Origin: Moniliophthora roreri
Lineage: Eukaryota; Basidiomycota; Agaricomycetes; Agaricales; Marasmiaceae
Direction of reading: 5' to 3'
Assembly: GCA_001466705.2 (NCBI GenBank)
Contig: LATX02000234.1
Span: forward strand, 1 to 64,000
DNA: 64,000 nucleotides
Shown: in pieces, positions 34,040 through 45,949 of the stretch
How positions within the stretch are numbered: position 1 is the first letter of the stretch
Layout of the letters: each line of letters starts with the position of its first letter
Translations under genes and position numbers: made by a program
Notes under the pieces: generated by a model
Databases searched by the model: none
What the model was told of the DNA's origin: nothing
What the model saw: the letters and a program-made list of their open reading frames with translations, nothing else

Positions 34040-35160
34040 TTACATTCGCAGTAGCCGTTTGGAATAAACTGAAACAACCATACCGCCTATTGCGATACCC
34101 AGAAAAGCAAATCTGAATCTATTGATCCATACGTCGTCGGAAAGCCAAGTTGAAGGCTTGGTTGTTGGGATGACGGCGTTTTCGAGTGTTTGCTGTCGTA
34201 TCCGTTCTGCGTGGGCTGTAAGTTTTGGGAAAGAGTTGGTAAGAATTTCCGTGATGAGAGGGTCAGGGAACGGTGGGACTTTGAGAAGGAGGATGTGGGC
34301 TGCGACTATGATGTCGAGGTATGATGGTCTGGAGTACACAACGGGTCAGCTACTGAGCTTTTGTCATACAGGTATTCATACCAACCTATCTTCACCACTA
34401 AAATACTGCTCATCCCCCAAAAGTCGATCCAGAACCTCCAATACGACCCGTGCTTTTTCTGCAATTTTTTCTCGTTCAAATACACGAACAAACTTGTCTC
34501 GGGGCCTAACTTGTTCGCGTTTCTTACCACCTCGTTCTTCACGAAAACGTGGTTTATCCTCTGGCTGCTCAAGTTCAGGAAGACACCATAGACCCACGGC
34601 TTCGAGTCGCGTTTGATAGGTAGCTCTAATACGTTGTGGGGCGTAATAGTTTTGTGGTATTGGAAAGTGCTTGACAAGTGCAGGATGGGTTAGACCGGAC
34701 CAGTTGCGTTCCAAGGCGTAAAACATGTTGGCCTATGAAAACATGATTATTTCAAACTAGAAAAACATACGCACGCACGCACGCACCACCAAATCCCCCA
34801 AATTTGACTCTGCATATGTCACCCAGGCCATTTGCGATCCTCCTTGGACATGGAACGCAGACTTGGCACTAGGCAACGCGGAGACGTGTCGGAAAATCGA
34901 CGATAGTGGAGCTACTACTTGATCATTGACGTGTGTCAAATAGGGGAACTGTCCTTCCGAATAAGTAGTGTAAGAGGGAATTTGACCGCGCGCAGTAGTT
35001 GGTGCTTACCTGTTATTGAAGAATCAGGATTTACTGCTTCAACGATACTGAACTTTTCTGGGACAACGAACTGCATAAACACGATTGCTGCAAGACATGA
35101 GGGGTCCAAGGAAGGTAGACCGTAGTTTCCTGGCCAGACGTGTAGTTTCATGGTCGCCAT
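34040..35160 (-). CDS. SAM37: Mitochondrial outer-membrane SAM37/metaxin protein
   Basis: Member of the Sam37/Tom37/metaxin family, part of the SAM complex that inserts beta-barrel proteins into the mitochondrial outer membrane. The start gives MATMKLHVWPGNYGLPSLDP, the family's N-terminal thioredoxin-like beginning, then SCLAAIVFMQFVVPEKFSIV. The middle has FHVQGGSQMAWVTYAESNLG and the GST-C-like region YLDIIVAAHILLLKVPPFPD (the conserved metaxin helix). Near the C-terminus a hydrophobic helix (FRFAFLGIAIGGMVVSVY) followed by SKRLLRM could anchor it in the outer membrane. Four or five introns. SAM37 is distinguished from a plain GST by the N-terminal motif; the exact metaxin subtype is less certain. 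Confidence 0.87.
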
Positions 35161-35353
35161 GAGGTGGAGGTATTGAGGAGAGAAATATTCGACGATAGAT
35201 AGATAGATAGATGGATGGATGAATGACCTCGGACAAACTTGAAACCATTCAATAAAATATGTTTCTATAGGAGCCTGTGCTGTTCCGCTGGTCAAACTGC
35301 TGGTTCTTTATAAGAAACCGTCACGGGCCATGGATTCGTCTCCGACTATAACC

Positions 35354-36570
35354 ATGTCCAACACTCCGCCAGTACTCAATGTTCATACTCCCAGCTCTTC
35401 TTTTGCTATAGTTCATTCAAGTCAGTAGTCTCATACAGGTTTTTCCCATTACTGAATTGCATTCCTAGTAAATCAAGATTCTCTGGAACATCTCTATGAC
35501 AAGTTGACCAGAAAAGTTCAAACATCTTACCATCGTAAACGTGTCGGCCCAGGTTGGCTCAAGTACGAGTTCAACGCGACAATTTGGAATCTAGATGATG
35601 GTGGGTACTTGTACGGCTTGTTTAAACACACAAGACCTACTTTGACACACGACCATACACAGACTCGGATTATACCATTTTCGCTTGGAGGCAGCAACAA
35701 CAGAACCCACCAGACAATGATCCACTGGGCACCACCTCAGTAGCCTCAGTAGCCTCAGTCTCTCCGCCCTCTCAGCACACGCTCACACTACACCTACACG
35801 ACCCAACACAGCCCTTACCTACTCCCCCGGAATACATAAATCCGCAATACTACGTCTTCCAACCTTCGCGTGCCAATCCACCGCGTGTACCTTCCTCATC
35901 AGGTACCTCTTCCCGAAAAAGCGGTACTTCAACTCGAAAGACGAAGAAAAGCAAACGTAGTCTTTATCCCACAACTAACGACGATGACGACGGTACCGGT
36001 ATACCCAAACACAAACGCGAGTTTGAACAGTTTCATAGTGAAAATGGTGTTAGGACGGTTATGGGGAGTATTGGGCCTGTCAAGAATGGTTTGTTTGTTT
36101 CCTCCTATAATGAAATGGTGCCACACTCGATACTTGTTCCAACAGTCCGCATGCTACTCAAATCTGGATATCGTCATGTCTACATCTCGCGCAAGTTTGC
36201 GTTGGAACACGGGTTCATACCCGCAGATGCTGCGCCAGGTCTATACGGCTACGGGGGTCTAGTCAACATTGGTACTTGGCCTATCACGCTTACGCCGTCT
36301 CTTTCCCAACCCGACCCTAGCGTCAACGAAACTGGAACTGGAACGATCAAGTCGAAATCCAAAGGCCCAAAACCAACCATGATGACTGTGTACCTCTCTG
36401 AAGAACCTCATTTCGATGTTGTCCTTGGTCGGTCGTTTTTCGAGAAACGATCTATTCGGACTTCAGCTATCGATATGACGGATGTAGTTTGCTTGGATAC
36501 AGGAGAAAAGATTGAATGCGAGCTGGTGATATTAAAGGATGGTAGGGGAGAGATAGTTACGGTGACCTAG
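35354..36570 (+). CDS. Retropepsin-like protein lacking the usual catalytic Asp
   Basis: Conserved-looking protein with a C-terminal domain resembling retroviral-type aspartic proteases. After a front part (HLYDKLTRKVQTSYH, KYEFNATIWNLDD) and a Ser/Pro/Arg-rich linker (SRKSGTSTRKTKKSKRS), the spliced frame reads MGSIGPVKN joined to VRMLLKSGYRHVYISRKFAL, then FIPADAAPGLYGYGGLVNIG, then FDVVLGRSFFEKRSIRTSA and VVCLDTGEKIECEL. The order (small strand, xxSGxxxxYIS, hydrophobic-hydrophobic-LGRSF) is that of retropepsin folds. Where active enzymes have D-[ST]-G, this has K-S-G. It may be a catalytically dead host gene derived from a retroelement, or the likeness may be only structural. No adjacent reverse transcriptase or LTR is seen. 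Divergent from SAM37 by 193 bp. Confidence 0.68.
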
Positions 36571-36803
36571 TGTTGTTGTATGTACAGTATGCGGGATACG
36601 GATTTCACATCGACTATTACTTGAGATGTAACTATTGGCCCAGTTCGGATGCATGCATAGGTCAAGAGTCTGTGATTGCGACAAGATATGATATTGTTCA
36701 AGAATAGAAGGGGGTGCCAATCTATCTCTAGGAGTAAACCACCATGAAAATAGACCAGTTCCATGCGTCCCGCATCTCAGCTCCACATGATGATCATCGT
36801 TGG

Positions 36804-37697
36804 TTATGTCGTTGTTGACGGGTGAGCTGGAAAAGGATCAATCTGAACACTCTGATATGATAACGATACACAGCAACTCACTCTTCTTCGCTTCTTGAGT
36901 CTAAAAATATGATCAGCAAAGAGTGGCGGTGGAGTAGAAGGAAAGAAATGAACATACTTGTGCTTCTTCATCTTCTTTCGCCTCTTCCTTTTGGTACTTT
37001 CCATCATGACGTCTCGATACTCCTTGTCCAGTTCGGCCTGATTGGCAACGTTGGATGCAAGCCCTAACCGCTGCAAGGTAGCCTCCCAGTCCACGGCTGC
37101 GCCGAGCCGGTTCATGGTCATTGCACGACTAAGAGAGCGAGCCGTTTCGGCGTCGGCTTCGTATGATACCTCTGCATTGGAAAACTCGTCCACAACCTTG
37201 TTTGTGTTTGAAGAAGGTGGAGAGACGGAGAAAATGTGGGTAGCAGGTGCACTGTCCAGAATGGACTGGGGGTTGTTGAGTAGGAGTAGTGGTCGGTGTA
37301 GAGAGAAGAATTGGTGTAACTTGAAGTCCTTGTCACCAAGAATGGGGTGTACGTATGGAGGAGATACTGATGGTGGGGGAATAGAAACACGTGCAAAATT
37401 GGGTGAACTCTGCTCTGGTGCTTCGTCGGGTGTGTTATCGCATGGTGTTGAGGAAGAAGAGGAGGAAGAGGAAGAAGATATGTCGTCTACAGTGCCACCT
37501 GAAGATGAAGCAGTAGAGGTGGGTTGTCTGTCCTTCTTTGAGACGGGTGGGACGACCTTTGGTGGTTTAGCAGAGTTGAAGTATCTGCCACCGCCTGGTT
37601 TGGAAGAGAAGAATGAAGAGTAGGTTCTGACTGAAGAATATGATCTGCAGCTGCGTGCAGCAGGCAAAGGATACAAGAGGCGGGTTAGGGAGCTCAT
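36804..37697 (-). CDS. Mitochondrial small-subunit ribosomal protein mS38
   Basis: Homologue of mS38 (yeast Cox24/Qri5, human AURKAIP1), a small-subunit mitoribosome protein. The start at 37697 gives a Ser/Arg-rich presequence (MSSLTRLLYPLPAARSCRSY). A low-complexity region contains a run of ten Ser. The C-terminus has the diagnostic basic block: DKEYRDVMMESTKRKRRKKM followed by KKHKLKKRRR across an intron. The exact end is uncertain. One reading uses a further GTGAGT donor just after KKRRR and ends at 36804 with a short tail; another reads through to the same stop region. A frame upstream of 37697 without stops is unlikely to be translated because the presequence begins at this Met. Confidence 0.85.
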   Translation of the reverse strand: MSSLTRLLYPLPAARSCRSYSSVRTYSSFFSSKPGGGRYFNSAKPPKVVPPVSKKDRQPTSTASSSGGTVDDISSSSSSSSSSTPCDNTPDEAPEQSSPNFARVSIPPPSVSPPYVHPILGDKDFKLHQFFSLHRPLLLLNNPQSILDSAPATHIFSVSPPSSNTNKVVDEFSNAEVSYEADAETARSLSRAMTMNRLGAAVDWEATLQRLGLASNVANQAELDKEYRDVMMESTKRKRRKKMKKHKYVHFFPSTPPPLFADHIFRLKKRRRVSCCVSLSYQSVQIDPFPAHPSTTT

Positions 37698-38224
37698 CCC
37701 TAGCTGGCCGATGTAGAAGAAACTCTGCAAAAGGCAAGTTGACGTGACTGACTCAAAGGGCTTGTAAATATAATAGAGACAAACAAAACTCGGAGTATAT
37801 AACATGCAGCAACAAGAAAAAATTTTTTTTCTCAACGCAACCTGTTAGACAGTGCCCGTCTTGCAGCCATTCCTGACGCAGGATGAGGCGATTCGGTTAT
37901 GCGGAGAAAGAGGTTGATGTGGTTAATAGAGCTCACCCGCTCTTTTCTATGGTGTTGTGAGTGTCAGACCCTTCATACATCATTCTACAGTGTCTGTGTA
38001 ATGTACAAGTAATACAAATGCATATAAACACCAAGGCAATGCACACAAGGTTACCCCAGAGGTTGCGTGTACAGTACTAGCAGGGCCCTGTCAGACAGTT
38101 GTCACATATGTATTTTGTCACACGCACCTCGCGTCAATAACTCTTTCCACGTTTACTATACGTTTCTCCGACGCTTCTCGTTCATCCTACATAACAGACG
38201 GTTTGACACCGATTTTCATTGGCC
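37698..38224. promoter_or_regulatory. Divergent promoter region mS38/SAR1
   Basis: About 530 bp between divergent starts. It holds both leaders and pyrimidine-rich stretches before the SAR1 ATG. Nothing else is supported. Confidence 0.4.
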
Positions 38225-38814
38225 ATGTTCATCATCAACTGGTTCTGGGATATTCTTGCGCAACTTGGTACGAAACTAGTCTATATTATTCATGTCTTTT
38301 TCCTCTCATTCTCACATGCCAATCCGACAGGCTTGCTGCACAAAAACGCCAAAATTCTTTTCCTTGGTCTCGACAATGCAGGGAAAACGGTAAATGCCAT
38401 TGGGAATCATCAGCAGACCACCTCAATAACTCGTTCTTGTCTCACCCAGACATTGCTGCATATGTTGAAGAACGACCGGCTAGCCACCTTACAGCCTACA
38501 CTTCATCCCAGTTCGTATTCCACTTTTCTTTTTCAAGCGAAATTTCCTCATCTCGCCTACAGCCTCTGAAGAACTCGCCATTGGAAACGTCAAATTCACC
38601 ACCTACGACTTGGGAGGACACCAGCAGGGTACATCTCATGCTACTGTGTCATTCCCCCAAAACTAATACACCCCCCCCCAAGCTCGTCGTCTCTGGCGTG
38701 ATTACTTCCCCGAAGTAGACGGTATCGTCTTCCTCGTAGACAGCGCAGAATTCGGGCGTTTCGCAGAATCCAAAGCCGAACTCGACGCCCTTCTCTCAAT
38801 CGAAGAGCTCTCCA

Positions 38815-38845
<31 letters not shown>

Positions 38846-39214
38846 AGACGCGCCTGGCGCCGTTAGCGAGGAAGAGCTTAGACATCACCTCGGTCTCTAC
38901 CAGACAACTGGCAAGGTGCTGCCTTCTCCCCCACACCGTCGTGACGTGTGCAATCACTGACGCAATTGTCTTTATAGGGTAAAGTTCCTCTCAACGACAT
39001 TCGACCGATTGAAATCTTCATGTGCTCGGTGGTACAGAGACAAGGCTACGGCGAAGGTGTGTATTCTCTTGATCGCTACGTGTCCAGCTCAACTAAAATA
39101 CCACGCTGTCAGGTTTCCGATGGCTTTCACAATATGTAAGTACCGAGTCCTTTGCGGCCGTGTTCCGCTTACTGTTTCGTACTTATGCTTACTCTGCTTT
39201 CGTTCTAGATTTAA
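38225..39214 (+). CDS. SAR1: Small GTPase Sar1
   Basis: GTPase that starts COPII vesicle coat assembly on the ER. The spliced frame begins [15 protein letters not shown] (amphipathic membrane helix) and [20 protein letters not shown], with the P-loop GLDNAGKT. It continues [40 protein letters not shown] (switch 2, DLGGHQ), [36 protein letters not shown] (NKID base motif) and [20 protein letters not shown], ending QYI. Every guanine-binding motif is present. About seven short introns. One has an unusual run of nine C before its acceptor near 38680. The last exon carries only the final Ile and the stop. Confidence 0.97.
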
Positions 39215-39370
39215 TGGAGCTGTATCGGTATAGATGGTTTGGCTTGGGTAATGCAGTTGGTTTAGGTCTACATACTCGTACTCGTACATACATCCCTACG
39301 TACTCGTACACCCAGTCGTGGAACCTTTTTTTCCTTCCCTTATCCTAGGTACCTTGATGTTCTTACTCTC

Positions 39371-40852
39371 ATGTCCACTACCTCTTTAATCTCAATTCCA
39401 ATATGGACAACATTCCGCTCCATCCTCATACTCTCAGTCGTCATTCGGGTGGCCTTGATTCTATACAGTGAATGGCACGACGCTAGGTCAATTGTGAAAT
39501 ACACGGACGTGGATTATCGCGTGTTCAGTGACGCAGCACGGTACGTTTTGCAACCTAGCATAGGCAACCAAGCTGCTGGTCCTCTCAAAGAGTGGTTTGC
39601 TGTTGGAGAGTAAGTGCTTACCGAGTATCCTTTTTCACGTCGACTTTGACACGCATACAGCCCATACACACGAGAAACCTATCGTTACACGCCCTTACTA
39701 GCACTCCTCACAACACCCAACGAATGGCTTCATCCTTCGTTCGGGAAATACCTATTCGCTCTTTGCGATATCATCAACGGAGTCCTCATCTACAAACTCG
39801 TTCTCCATGTCATCCTTCCCAAAACCCTCGACACGACGACTCGGAAACGACAAGCGACACTTTATAGTGCGATTCACCTCCTAAACCCCATGGTATTCTC
39901 CATCTCGACAAGAGGGTCATCCGAAAGCATTTTATCCCTATTCGTTCTGCTCATGCTGTACGCGGCTCTTACCAAGAGATGGTATACAGCTGCGGTGATG
40001 CTGGGTGTAAGTGTGCATTGGAAGATATACCCGTTTATATACGGGTTTTCTTGTCTTAATGTTCTGAGGTCTCGAGGGAAAGGTGTGATAGGGTTCCTCA
40101 ACAAGAGAGTTGTCGTGTTTGGGCTAGTGAGCGTATTGACGTTCGTATTGCTGGGTGGAGGATGTTATCTGGTGTACGTGCTCCCTTTTCTCTCTGTTGG
40201 TGGTGGAGGGCTGAGGATGCTGTTAGATGGGGTTACCCATTCCTCTACGAAACATACCTATACCATCTCCACCGACGAGACCACAGACACAACTTTTCGC
40301 CGTACTTTTACCTCACATACTTAACATACCCCGATGCCAATTCCACCCCGCCTCCTCTTACGTGGTGGGAGTCACTCCTCCGTTCAAGTCTGACTAGTTT
40401 CGTCCCCCAAATGACACTGGCAGTTGGTACAGGATTCATGTTCACAGACGAGGGCGATTTACCGTTCACCTGGCTGGTACAAACGTTCGTATTTGTGGTA
40501 TTTAATAAAGTGTGTACTTCTCAGGTGCGTGTCTATTGCTTTCTTTCTTCCCGTCAAAGCTCACTCTTTGGTCTTCAAGTACTTCCTATGGTACCTCCTC
40601 CTCCTCCCCCTTGTCCTGCCTCGTCTGCAGATCAGTGGTAGAAGAGCAGCCTCGTACATCGCAGTCTGGGTACTGGTACAAGCCCTGTGGCTGGGTGAAG
40701 CGTACAAGCTAGAGTTTTTGGGAAAGAACACGTTTTATGGGTTGTGGATTAGGAGTTTGATCTACGTTGTGGGAAATTGTTGGGTCATTGGAGGGATTAT
40801 GGAGGGGTATCGCGTAGAGAGGACCTCTCAAATGACAAAGCGTATGGATTAA
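39371..40852 (+). CDS. GPI14: GPI mannosyltransferase 1 (PIG-M/Gpi14)
   Basis: ER membrane enzyme that adds the first mannose to the GPI precursor from dolichol-phosphate mannose. After an N-terminal hydrophobic helix ([16 protein letters not shown]), the family signature [20 protein letters not shown] contains the DxD motif in a luminal loop. Then [56 protein letters not shown] and [17 protein letters not shown] follow, all typical of PIG-M. About eight membrane helices are predictable by eye. Introns lie at about 39609-39658, 40174-40227 and 40525-40580. The gene converges on ASA1 with 73 bp between stops and shares a pathway with GAA1, 7.8 kb away. Confidence 0.93.
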
Positions 40853-40925
40853 ACATACGAGTCACAATATATATCCGCCGTATACTGGCAAAGATCAAGA
40901 GTGCTTGAAACGTTTGAATTGTTAA

Positions 40926-42450
40926 TTATTTTTCGAAAGATATAAGCTCCCAGATTGAAATGCGGTTATCTGCAGAACCTCCCAGCAACCAACGACTACG
41001 ACGCTCGAGCTCATCTCTGGTCATTTCCTCGCCGTCATTATCGACATGCTTTCCCTCCGGAAGACTTGTAGCAAACTCCACTACCTGACAATTGCTTTTA
41101 TGGTATTTGAGTGTACCAAGCGGTTTCAGCTTTTTAGTGGTGAACAGTCTAATTCTATGTCACGGGTATGAGTGTTTCACGCGCAACAGCACATCAAAAG
41201 ATGAATGAACAACATACTTTCCGTCCCAACCACCAATCGCGCAAATTCGCCCATCATCTCGTATTGCGATGGCACTGTTCCCGGGATGTTTTGTTTGGTG
41301 AGTCGTAAACTTGGACTCGTCTGATCCATCGGCCTATGTGGATAATGTGTGAGTCGAACACGAAGCAACCACGGAAACAGAAACGTACTAATAGATCGTA
41401 CCGACCCACTAGATGGTCGGCCGAAACGGTCAGAGCGAGTTTGTTATCCCGAGATACTCGCATTGCCATGACTGTCTTTCTGTGTGAGTGTCAACGGAAG
41501 CTGATAGAAACAGGTCAACGCACTAGCTTCATTGTGTAGCTTTACCGACCATAACAACTCCCAGCCTTTTCCTTCGACGGAGAGGGGTTTTTCGGGAGTG
41601 ATGTATCTTCGTAGGTGGACGCTTCCGTTTTCGTATGACATGAGCACGCGTAGTTCCTCGGTGACTTTGAAGAGATGTATCGCCATGAGAATACCTAGAA
41701 AAGGTGCTGTTCAGGGTATGAGTCATTACAAAGTTTGTAATGTTCACCTGTAGAAGCTTCGCCGCCTCTCCCGTCCGAGAAAGCGGTCGTTTTAGGCTGA
41801 TACCCAATTGCTGCATGAAATCTTTCTCGAGACGGAAGTGACCAGATGTCGACCTATGAGCAAGTATCCAGCAAAGATCTGATAGATATATATTATGACG
41901 TCCTACCTGCGACGATTCAACGAGATTCGGAACCGCGATCAAAGCCTTTGGATTCCTGGGAGACGTGGATGAGGAAGAAGCCTCGCTAACGTCCGATGCG
42001 CTCAAAGACATTAACGAGAATCGACAATAGTTTAGTGCATTGACGTCCAGTGAGTACAGTAATGAAGGCTTGGCCTGCTCTACAAGAGATGCAGAGCCTC
42101 CTAAATGGACGGTATGCGACGCGTCTTCAACGCGATTCCAGACGTGAAGTTTGTTATCCCTTCCATGCCTGCAGACAAAATTCAAGTAAGATTTTGGTTA
42201 GGACATGGTACTAGATGACCCAGACCAACGTGATAATGTTATTCCCCAACTCTTCTACTCCCAGTAAACCATCTGTATGAGCTTTCCACGATGTTATTGC
42301 GCGTAATGTCCGTGTCGAGGTGCACACAATGAAACCCGATGCATCGCCAGAGTATATCCTCTCATTGTCTTTAGAGATATGCAGAGCTGATACAGCAGCA
42401 GAATGCGCTCGAAGCAAGTGAATGGGAGACGGTGCAGCGTCTGAGGACAT
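40926..42450 (-). CDS. ASA1: ASTRA-associated WD40 protein Asa1
   Basis: WD-repeat protein of the ASA1/GNB1L family, a partner of the ASTRA/TTT chaperone complex for PIKK kinases. The start at 42450 gives MSSDAAPSPIHLLRAHSAAV. Propeller blades follow: HISKDNERIYSGDASGFIVC, HGRDNKLHVWNRVEDA, IPVNLVESSQ-type strand (PKALIAVPNLVESSQVDIWS), IHLFKVTEELRVLMSYENGS, ALTVSADHLVGRYDLL, SAIAIRDDGRICAIGGWDGK and finally WLLGGSADNRISIWELISFE. A Ser-rich insert lies between blades two and three. About seven introns. The ASA1 assignment rests on the blade order and the GGSADNRISIWEL-type end; another WD40 family is possible but less likely. Confidence 0.83.
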
Positions 42451-42856
42451 GGTGGACACACTGGCGTTCTGTCCAGTTGATCAAATGGAGCAAAATCGGG
42501 CCATCAACCTGCCCTAAACTCTGCACTTAAAAGCACCCAACGTCAAAGAGCTTGCTTCTTCATCTTTTAACAACAGGCGCTGCTATACCACATGTTGGAT
42601 TGTCTTTTCTTTTTTCTTTGACAATCCTTCATCCCAGCTGCCTCAGATAGAAGGTGCGCTCTTTGGCTGACCATCCTTGTTTATACGTGGATGGCGTCGG
42701 TCACCTAGCGTACCGACAAATTTCTGTGGGCACATGTATTTCGAAAATATGCATATTTTTATTCTGACTCCTTATCGAGCTGAGCGCTTGAGCTTCAAGA
42801 TGGGGGAATTCACGATACGGGGTTAAAGATCCACATGTAATACATAGCATTTGGAC
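42451..42856. other. Intergenic, ASA1 promoter
   Basis: 405 bp. It contains a small pyrimidine-rich hairpin near 42595-42630 (GGATTGTC and GACAATCC arms). No gene is supported. Confidence 0.4.
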
Positions 42857-44363
42857 TCAACGATTCACTACACCGATACCTCCGTTAAAACTGTAGGGGC
42901 TGCCAGGTTCACCTCCACCGGTATATCCGTGTATCTTTATTTCAGACACAGGTGAACTCATAGGTGAAGTTTCATGGTATGGGACCTGCTTCAGTGTCAA
43001 GTGATTGGTGAAGCACAAACTTGAATAGGGGGGGACGCACGAAAGACTGTTCCGACAGATCTGGATTCGGACGAATCGGTCTATCACTGCTATAACTGTT
43101 GTTCTGTGAAGGACGAGGGCGTAAACAGTGAGTGCACACTCTAGAAAGTGATCGACCTACCTCAATCATATCGGCGCCTTTCTCGCTGCGCAGAGGGAAC
43201 ACTCCGCCTTGTAGACTTTCTCGGTATGTCGGCAACTTACCACCATGAGCACGCATGTAAGCAGCGGAAGGTGCGATATTATGCTGCCTACGACGGATGA
43301 AGAAGACTAGTAATGCGACAATGATCGCGATCAAGGCAACTCCGCCTACAACGCCCCCCACAATAGGCCCAACGAGTGATTTGCTTGCACTAGCACCACT
43401 CACTGGTACAGCGGCCGATTCCGTTGACTGGTTGTCCGAAGAGATACTCGTTTGCGTCGGGACACTTGGAGGCGTTGATTCGGGTGGATCTAATGACCGT
43501 TGAGTGCCACAAAGACAAGCATTGCAAGTATCTACGTACTGGTTCTGGCGTCTGCCTCTGCAAACCCCGCATCGAAGCCGGGCCGGCCCTATGAAAGGTC
43601 TTAGCAAGAATGCGCGTGTCCATAGAACGTGTAGATATTCACATCGAACGACAGGTAAGCCCAATGCGGTACTGCGGTACCACCTATGTTGTAACCAAAC
43701 AGTCGGCCCACGAGAAGACACAAGTCGAAAGTTTGAAGCCGTATACGCACCTGGGATCTCAAACGGATAGCTAGGCAGAGGATTAAAATACTGTCTGTCA
43801 GATCTCAAGATTGAGATGGGGATATGAAAACCTACTCCACGGATTCGCCTGTAGAATTCGTGCAATTACGCTTCCAAAATTCCCATCTAGCAGATTTTCG
43901 TTCAGAGGATGAAGGCTACCTTGAAAGTTTTTCAACCGTACGTTGGATGCCTTAGTTGTTGGTCGCCGTCCTGGCAAAGGCGACAGGCGGAAACAAGGGA
44001 GTAAATAGTACTTGAGCACAGACACGGGTTGTCTTCAGGCGCCACCTCCGCGACGGAGGTCGAGTTGACGAGGATATTTAAATCTTTGAACGTTTAGGTA
44101 TGGCGTGTTATGAGTTGTGGAAGGACACCCAACTGGATGTAGCGTTAAACCGACCACACTGTGGGTTTTGAACCAGAAACCACGCAACCTCGCAGGGATC
44201 TTGATTGCGGGAATTTCTAGCCTGAAGAGCAAACAATAAATCAGGGTCAGTATAATTCGATGAAATTCAGCCACCGACGGACCCATTCAAACTCAACCGA
44301 TCTTTGTTGCCCGCACTTTGGCTTATCGCCAGAGTCAATGGTTGAAGGAACGTCCAACGACAT
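42857..44363 (-). CDS. Second cysteine-rich single-pass membrane protein (paralogue)
   Basis: Same architecture as the protein at 1823-3057. Exons give VEFEWARNSRNQDPCEVAWF (compare FDWSFNSLHQSPCEMA), DNPCLCSSTIYSLVSACRLC followed by Q, YPFEIPGGTAVPHWAYLSFD, then a Ser/Thr stalk, GPIVGGVVGGVALIAIIVAL and a basic FFIRRRQ stop-transfer. The cytosolic tail ends GGEPGSPYSFNGGIGVVNR. The stop at 42857 is clear. The start is not: the ATG at 44363 keeps frame into the first shared exon but gives no good signal peptide, so a missed upstream exon or decay is possible. Introns are many and small. The function is unknown. Confidence 0.7.
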
Positions 44364-45949
44364 GGCCACGAAAGACAAGGACTATGATTCGGTGAAAATG
44401 ATAGATATGAAGTCCGTTGGATAGGGCTAGATCCTCCTGAGGTGAGGATGAGTCAAAATACGAGAAAAAGGGAATAGATATCAGGTCGAAAGAAGAGTAG
44501 TGAGCGTTAGCCTGCCGCAGTGACGATAGCTTAACTCTCCAAGAACATGAAGTAGCGAGGAAGGAGATCAGGGAAGGAGGAAAGAAGCAAGAAGACCTTG
44601 ATGCATGGCAATCTAACCCAGTCTTAATGATGGCAAGACCAGAGTGTATGGCGCTGAGACCGTGTCAGGTCAGCAAGGCATCTACAGCCCGCGGTTTTCC
44701 ATCTCCATAGGGTTTGGAACTATTTGATATGTCGATAGCAAGGGTAAGCGAAAGCTGTGCGGGAAAGTACATTTTCATCCTCGACTCCGACAAGAGCCCA
44801 GCGCTCCGCCGACAGCCGATGATTCCACATTGTAATCCACCTCCACCTGCTATTCCCTTGAGGTTGCATATTGACGGCTATTGGTAGAGAGGGCAGAGAG
44901 CGGTGAAAGCATCAATGATGTCAAGATGCCAGTCTATGATAGATTTTTGGGCTTCCCTGTGGGCGTCAGGGAAGCCCAGTAAGGGATCACGTCAATTGGT
45001 AGGAATCAAGTGTTACAGATGGATTTCATAAACGGGTGAATACGGCGGAAACAAGCGCTAAGGGATACTACAGGATGTGTGCGACATCGAGTCTCTAATT
45101 GCTCTGAGGCCTCAGAAATCCGGTCAGACGGAAGATAGTCTTTGAATCTTGCTTCGTGACAGAGCTCGAGTTACTATGCTGTGAGACGCATCCAGCTGCT
45201 CTGATGGAGTTCATTGCAAGCCATTGAGTCGGCCAAAAGGAGACGAAGTATCCTCGGACGTGGGCGGAGAAGTTGATCGGCTTGAAGCGCGAGAGTCCCA
45301 TGTGTGGGTAGTCGTTTAAAATCTTCACGATGCTGGATACTGATTCATGTTCAGCAACGTTCATTGCATAAATAGATACGCACTATGGCGCTGCACTACG
45401 CGTCTACCCAACATCACCAGAACCTTGATAGAACCGTTCCCATATCCACGGATGTGATTTAAGGTGCACTCTTCGACTGGTCCAACACATTGGAAAAAAC
45501 CTGGATCCGGGGTCAGTTTGGTGAGGATCTGGGTATTGCCGTCTCCATCAGGTTTGCAACTACGAGAAACAACAGAATGACGAGGTCGATCATCGATGGA
45601 CGTGAATTTCTAGGAAATGAGGATGTCGATCTTGATGATATTAACTGTACGCAAAAAATTCCCGTCGCCCTGAAGGCTGACATGTAGATATCGGTGAACT
45701 CCCCGATGTTCCTTCTACTCATGTTCCCTTGCGCCGAAACCAAGCCGACTTGAGCGAGTACACTGGCGCAGCATGCCTCAAGCTTGGACGGTGGTTAGGG
45801 CCAAGAGGTCGAACGCCTAAGGTTGGGCTTTATTATGTTCATTACAATTACGAACCTATACTACTTTCTTACAAGGCTTCAACCCATCGAACAATGTAAA
45901 GCAACCCTGTCGTCCCAGCTCAGAGCCGGCGACGCGCAAGTCAAATTAC
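44364..45949. other. Gene-poor interval
   Basis: Short open frames only. The best, on the minus strand at 45095-45364 (90 codons), has a natural composition (HMGLSRFKPINFSAHVRGYF) but no family I know; it could be a gene remnant. A perfect 12-bp stem hairpin lies at 44948-44978. Confidence 0.45.
44948..44978. repeat. Perfect short hairpin
   Basis: TGGGCTTCCCTG at 44948-44959 pairs exactly with CAGGGAAGCCCA at 44967-44978 across a 7-base loop. It is GC-rich, so stable as RNA or DNA. No neighbouring transcription unit was identified to explain it. Confidence 0.7.

Noticed and set aside
37042..37623. 193-codon frame antisense to mS38
   Set aside because: The minus strand carries the diagnostic mS38 basic block; the Glu run is the complement of the Ser run.
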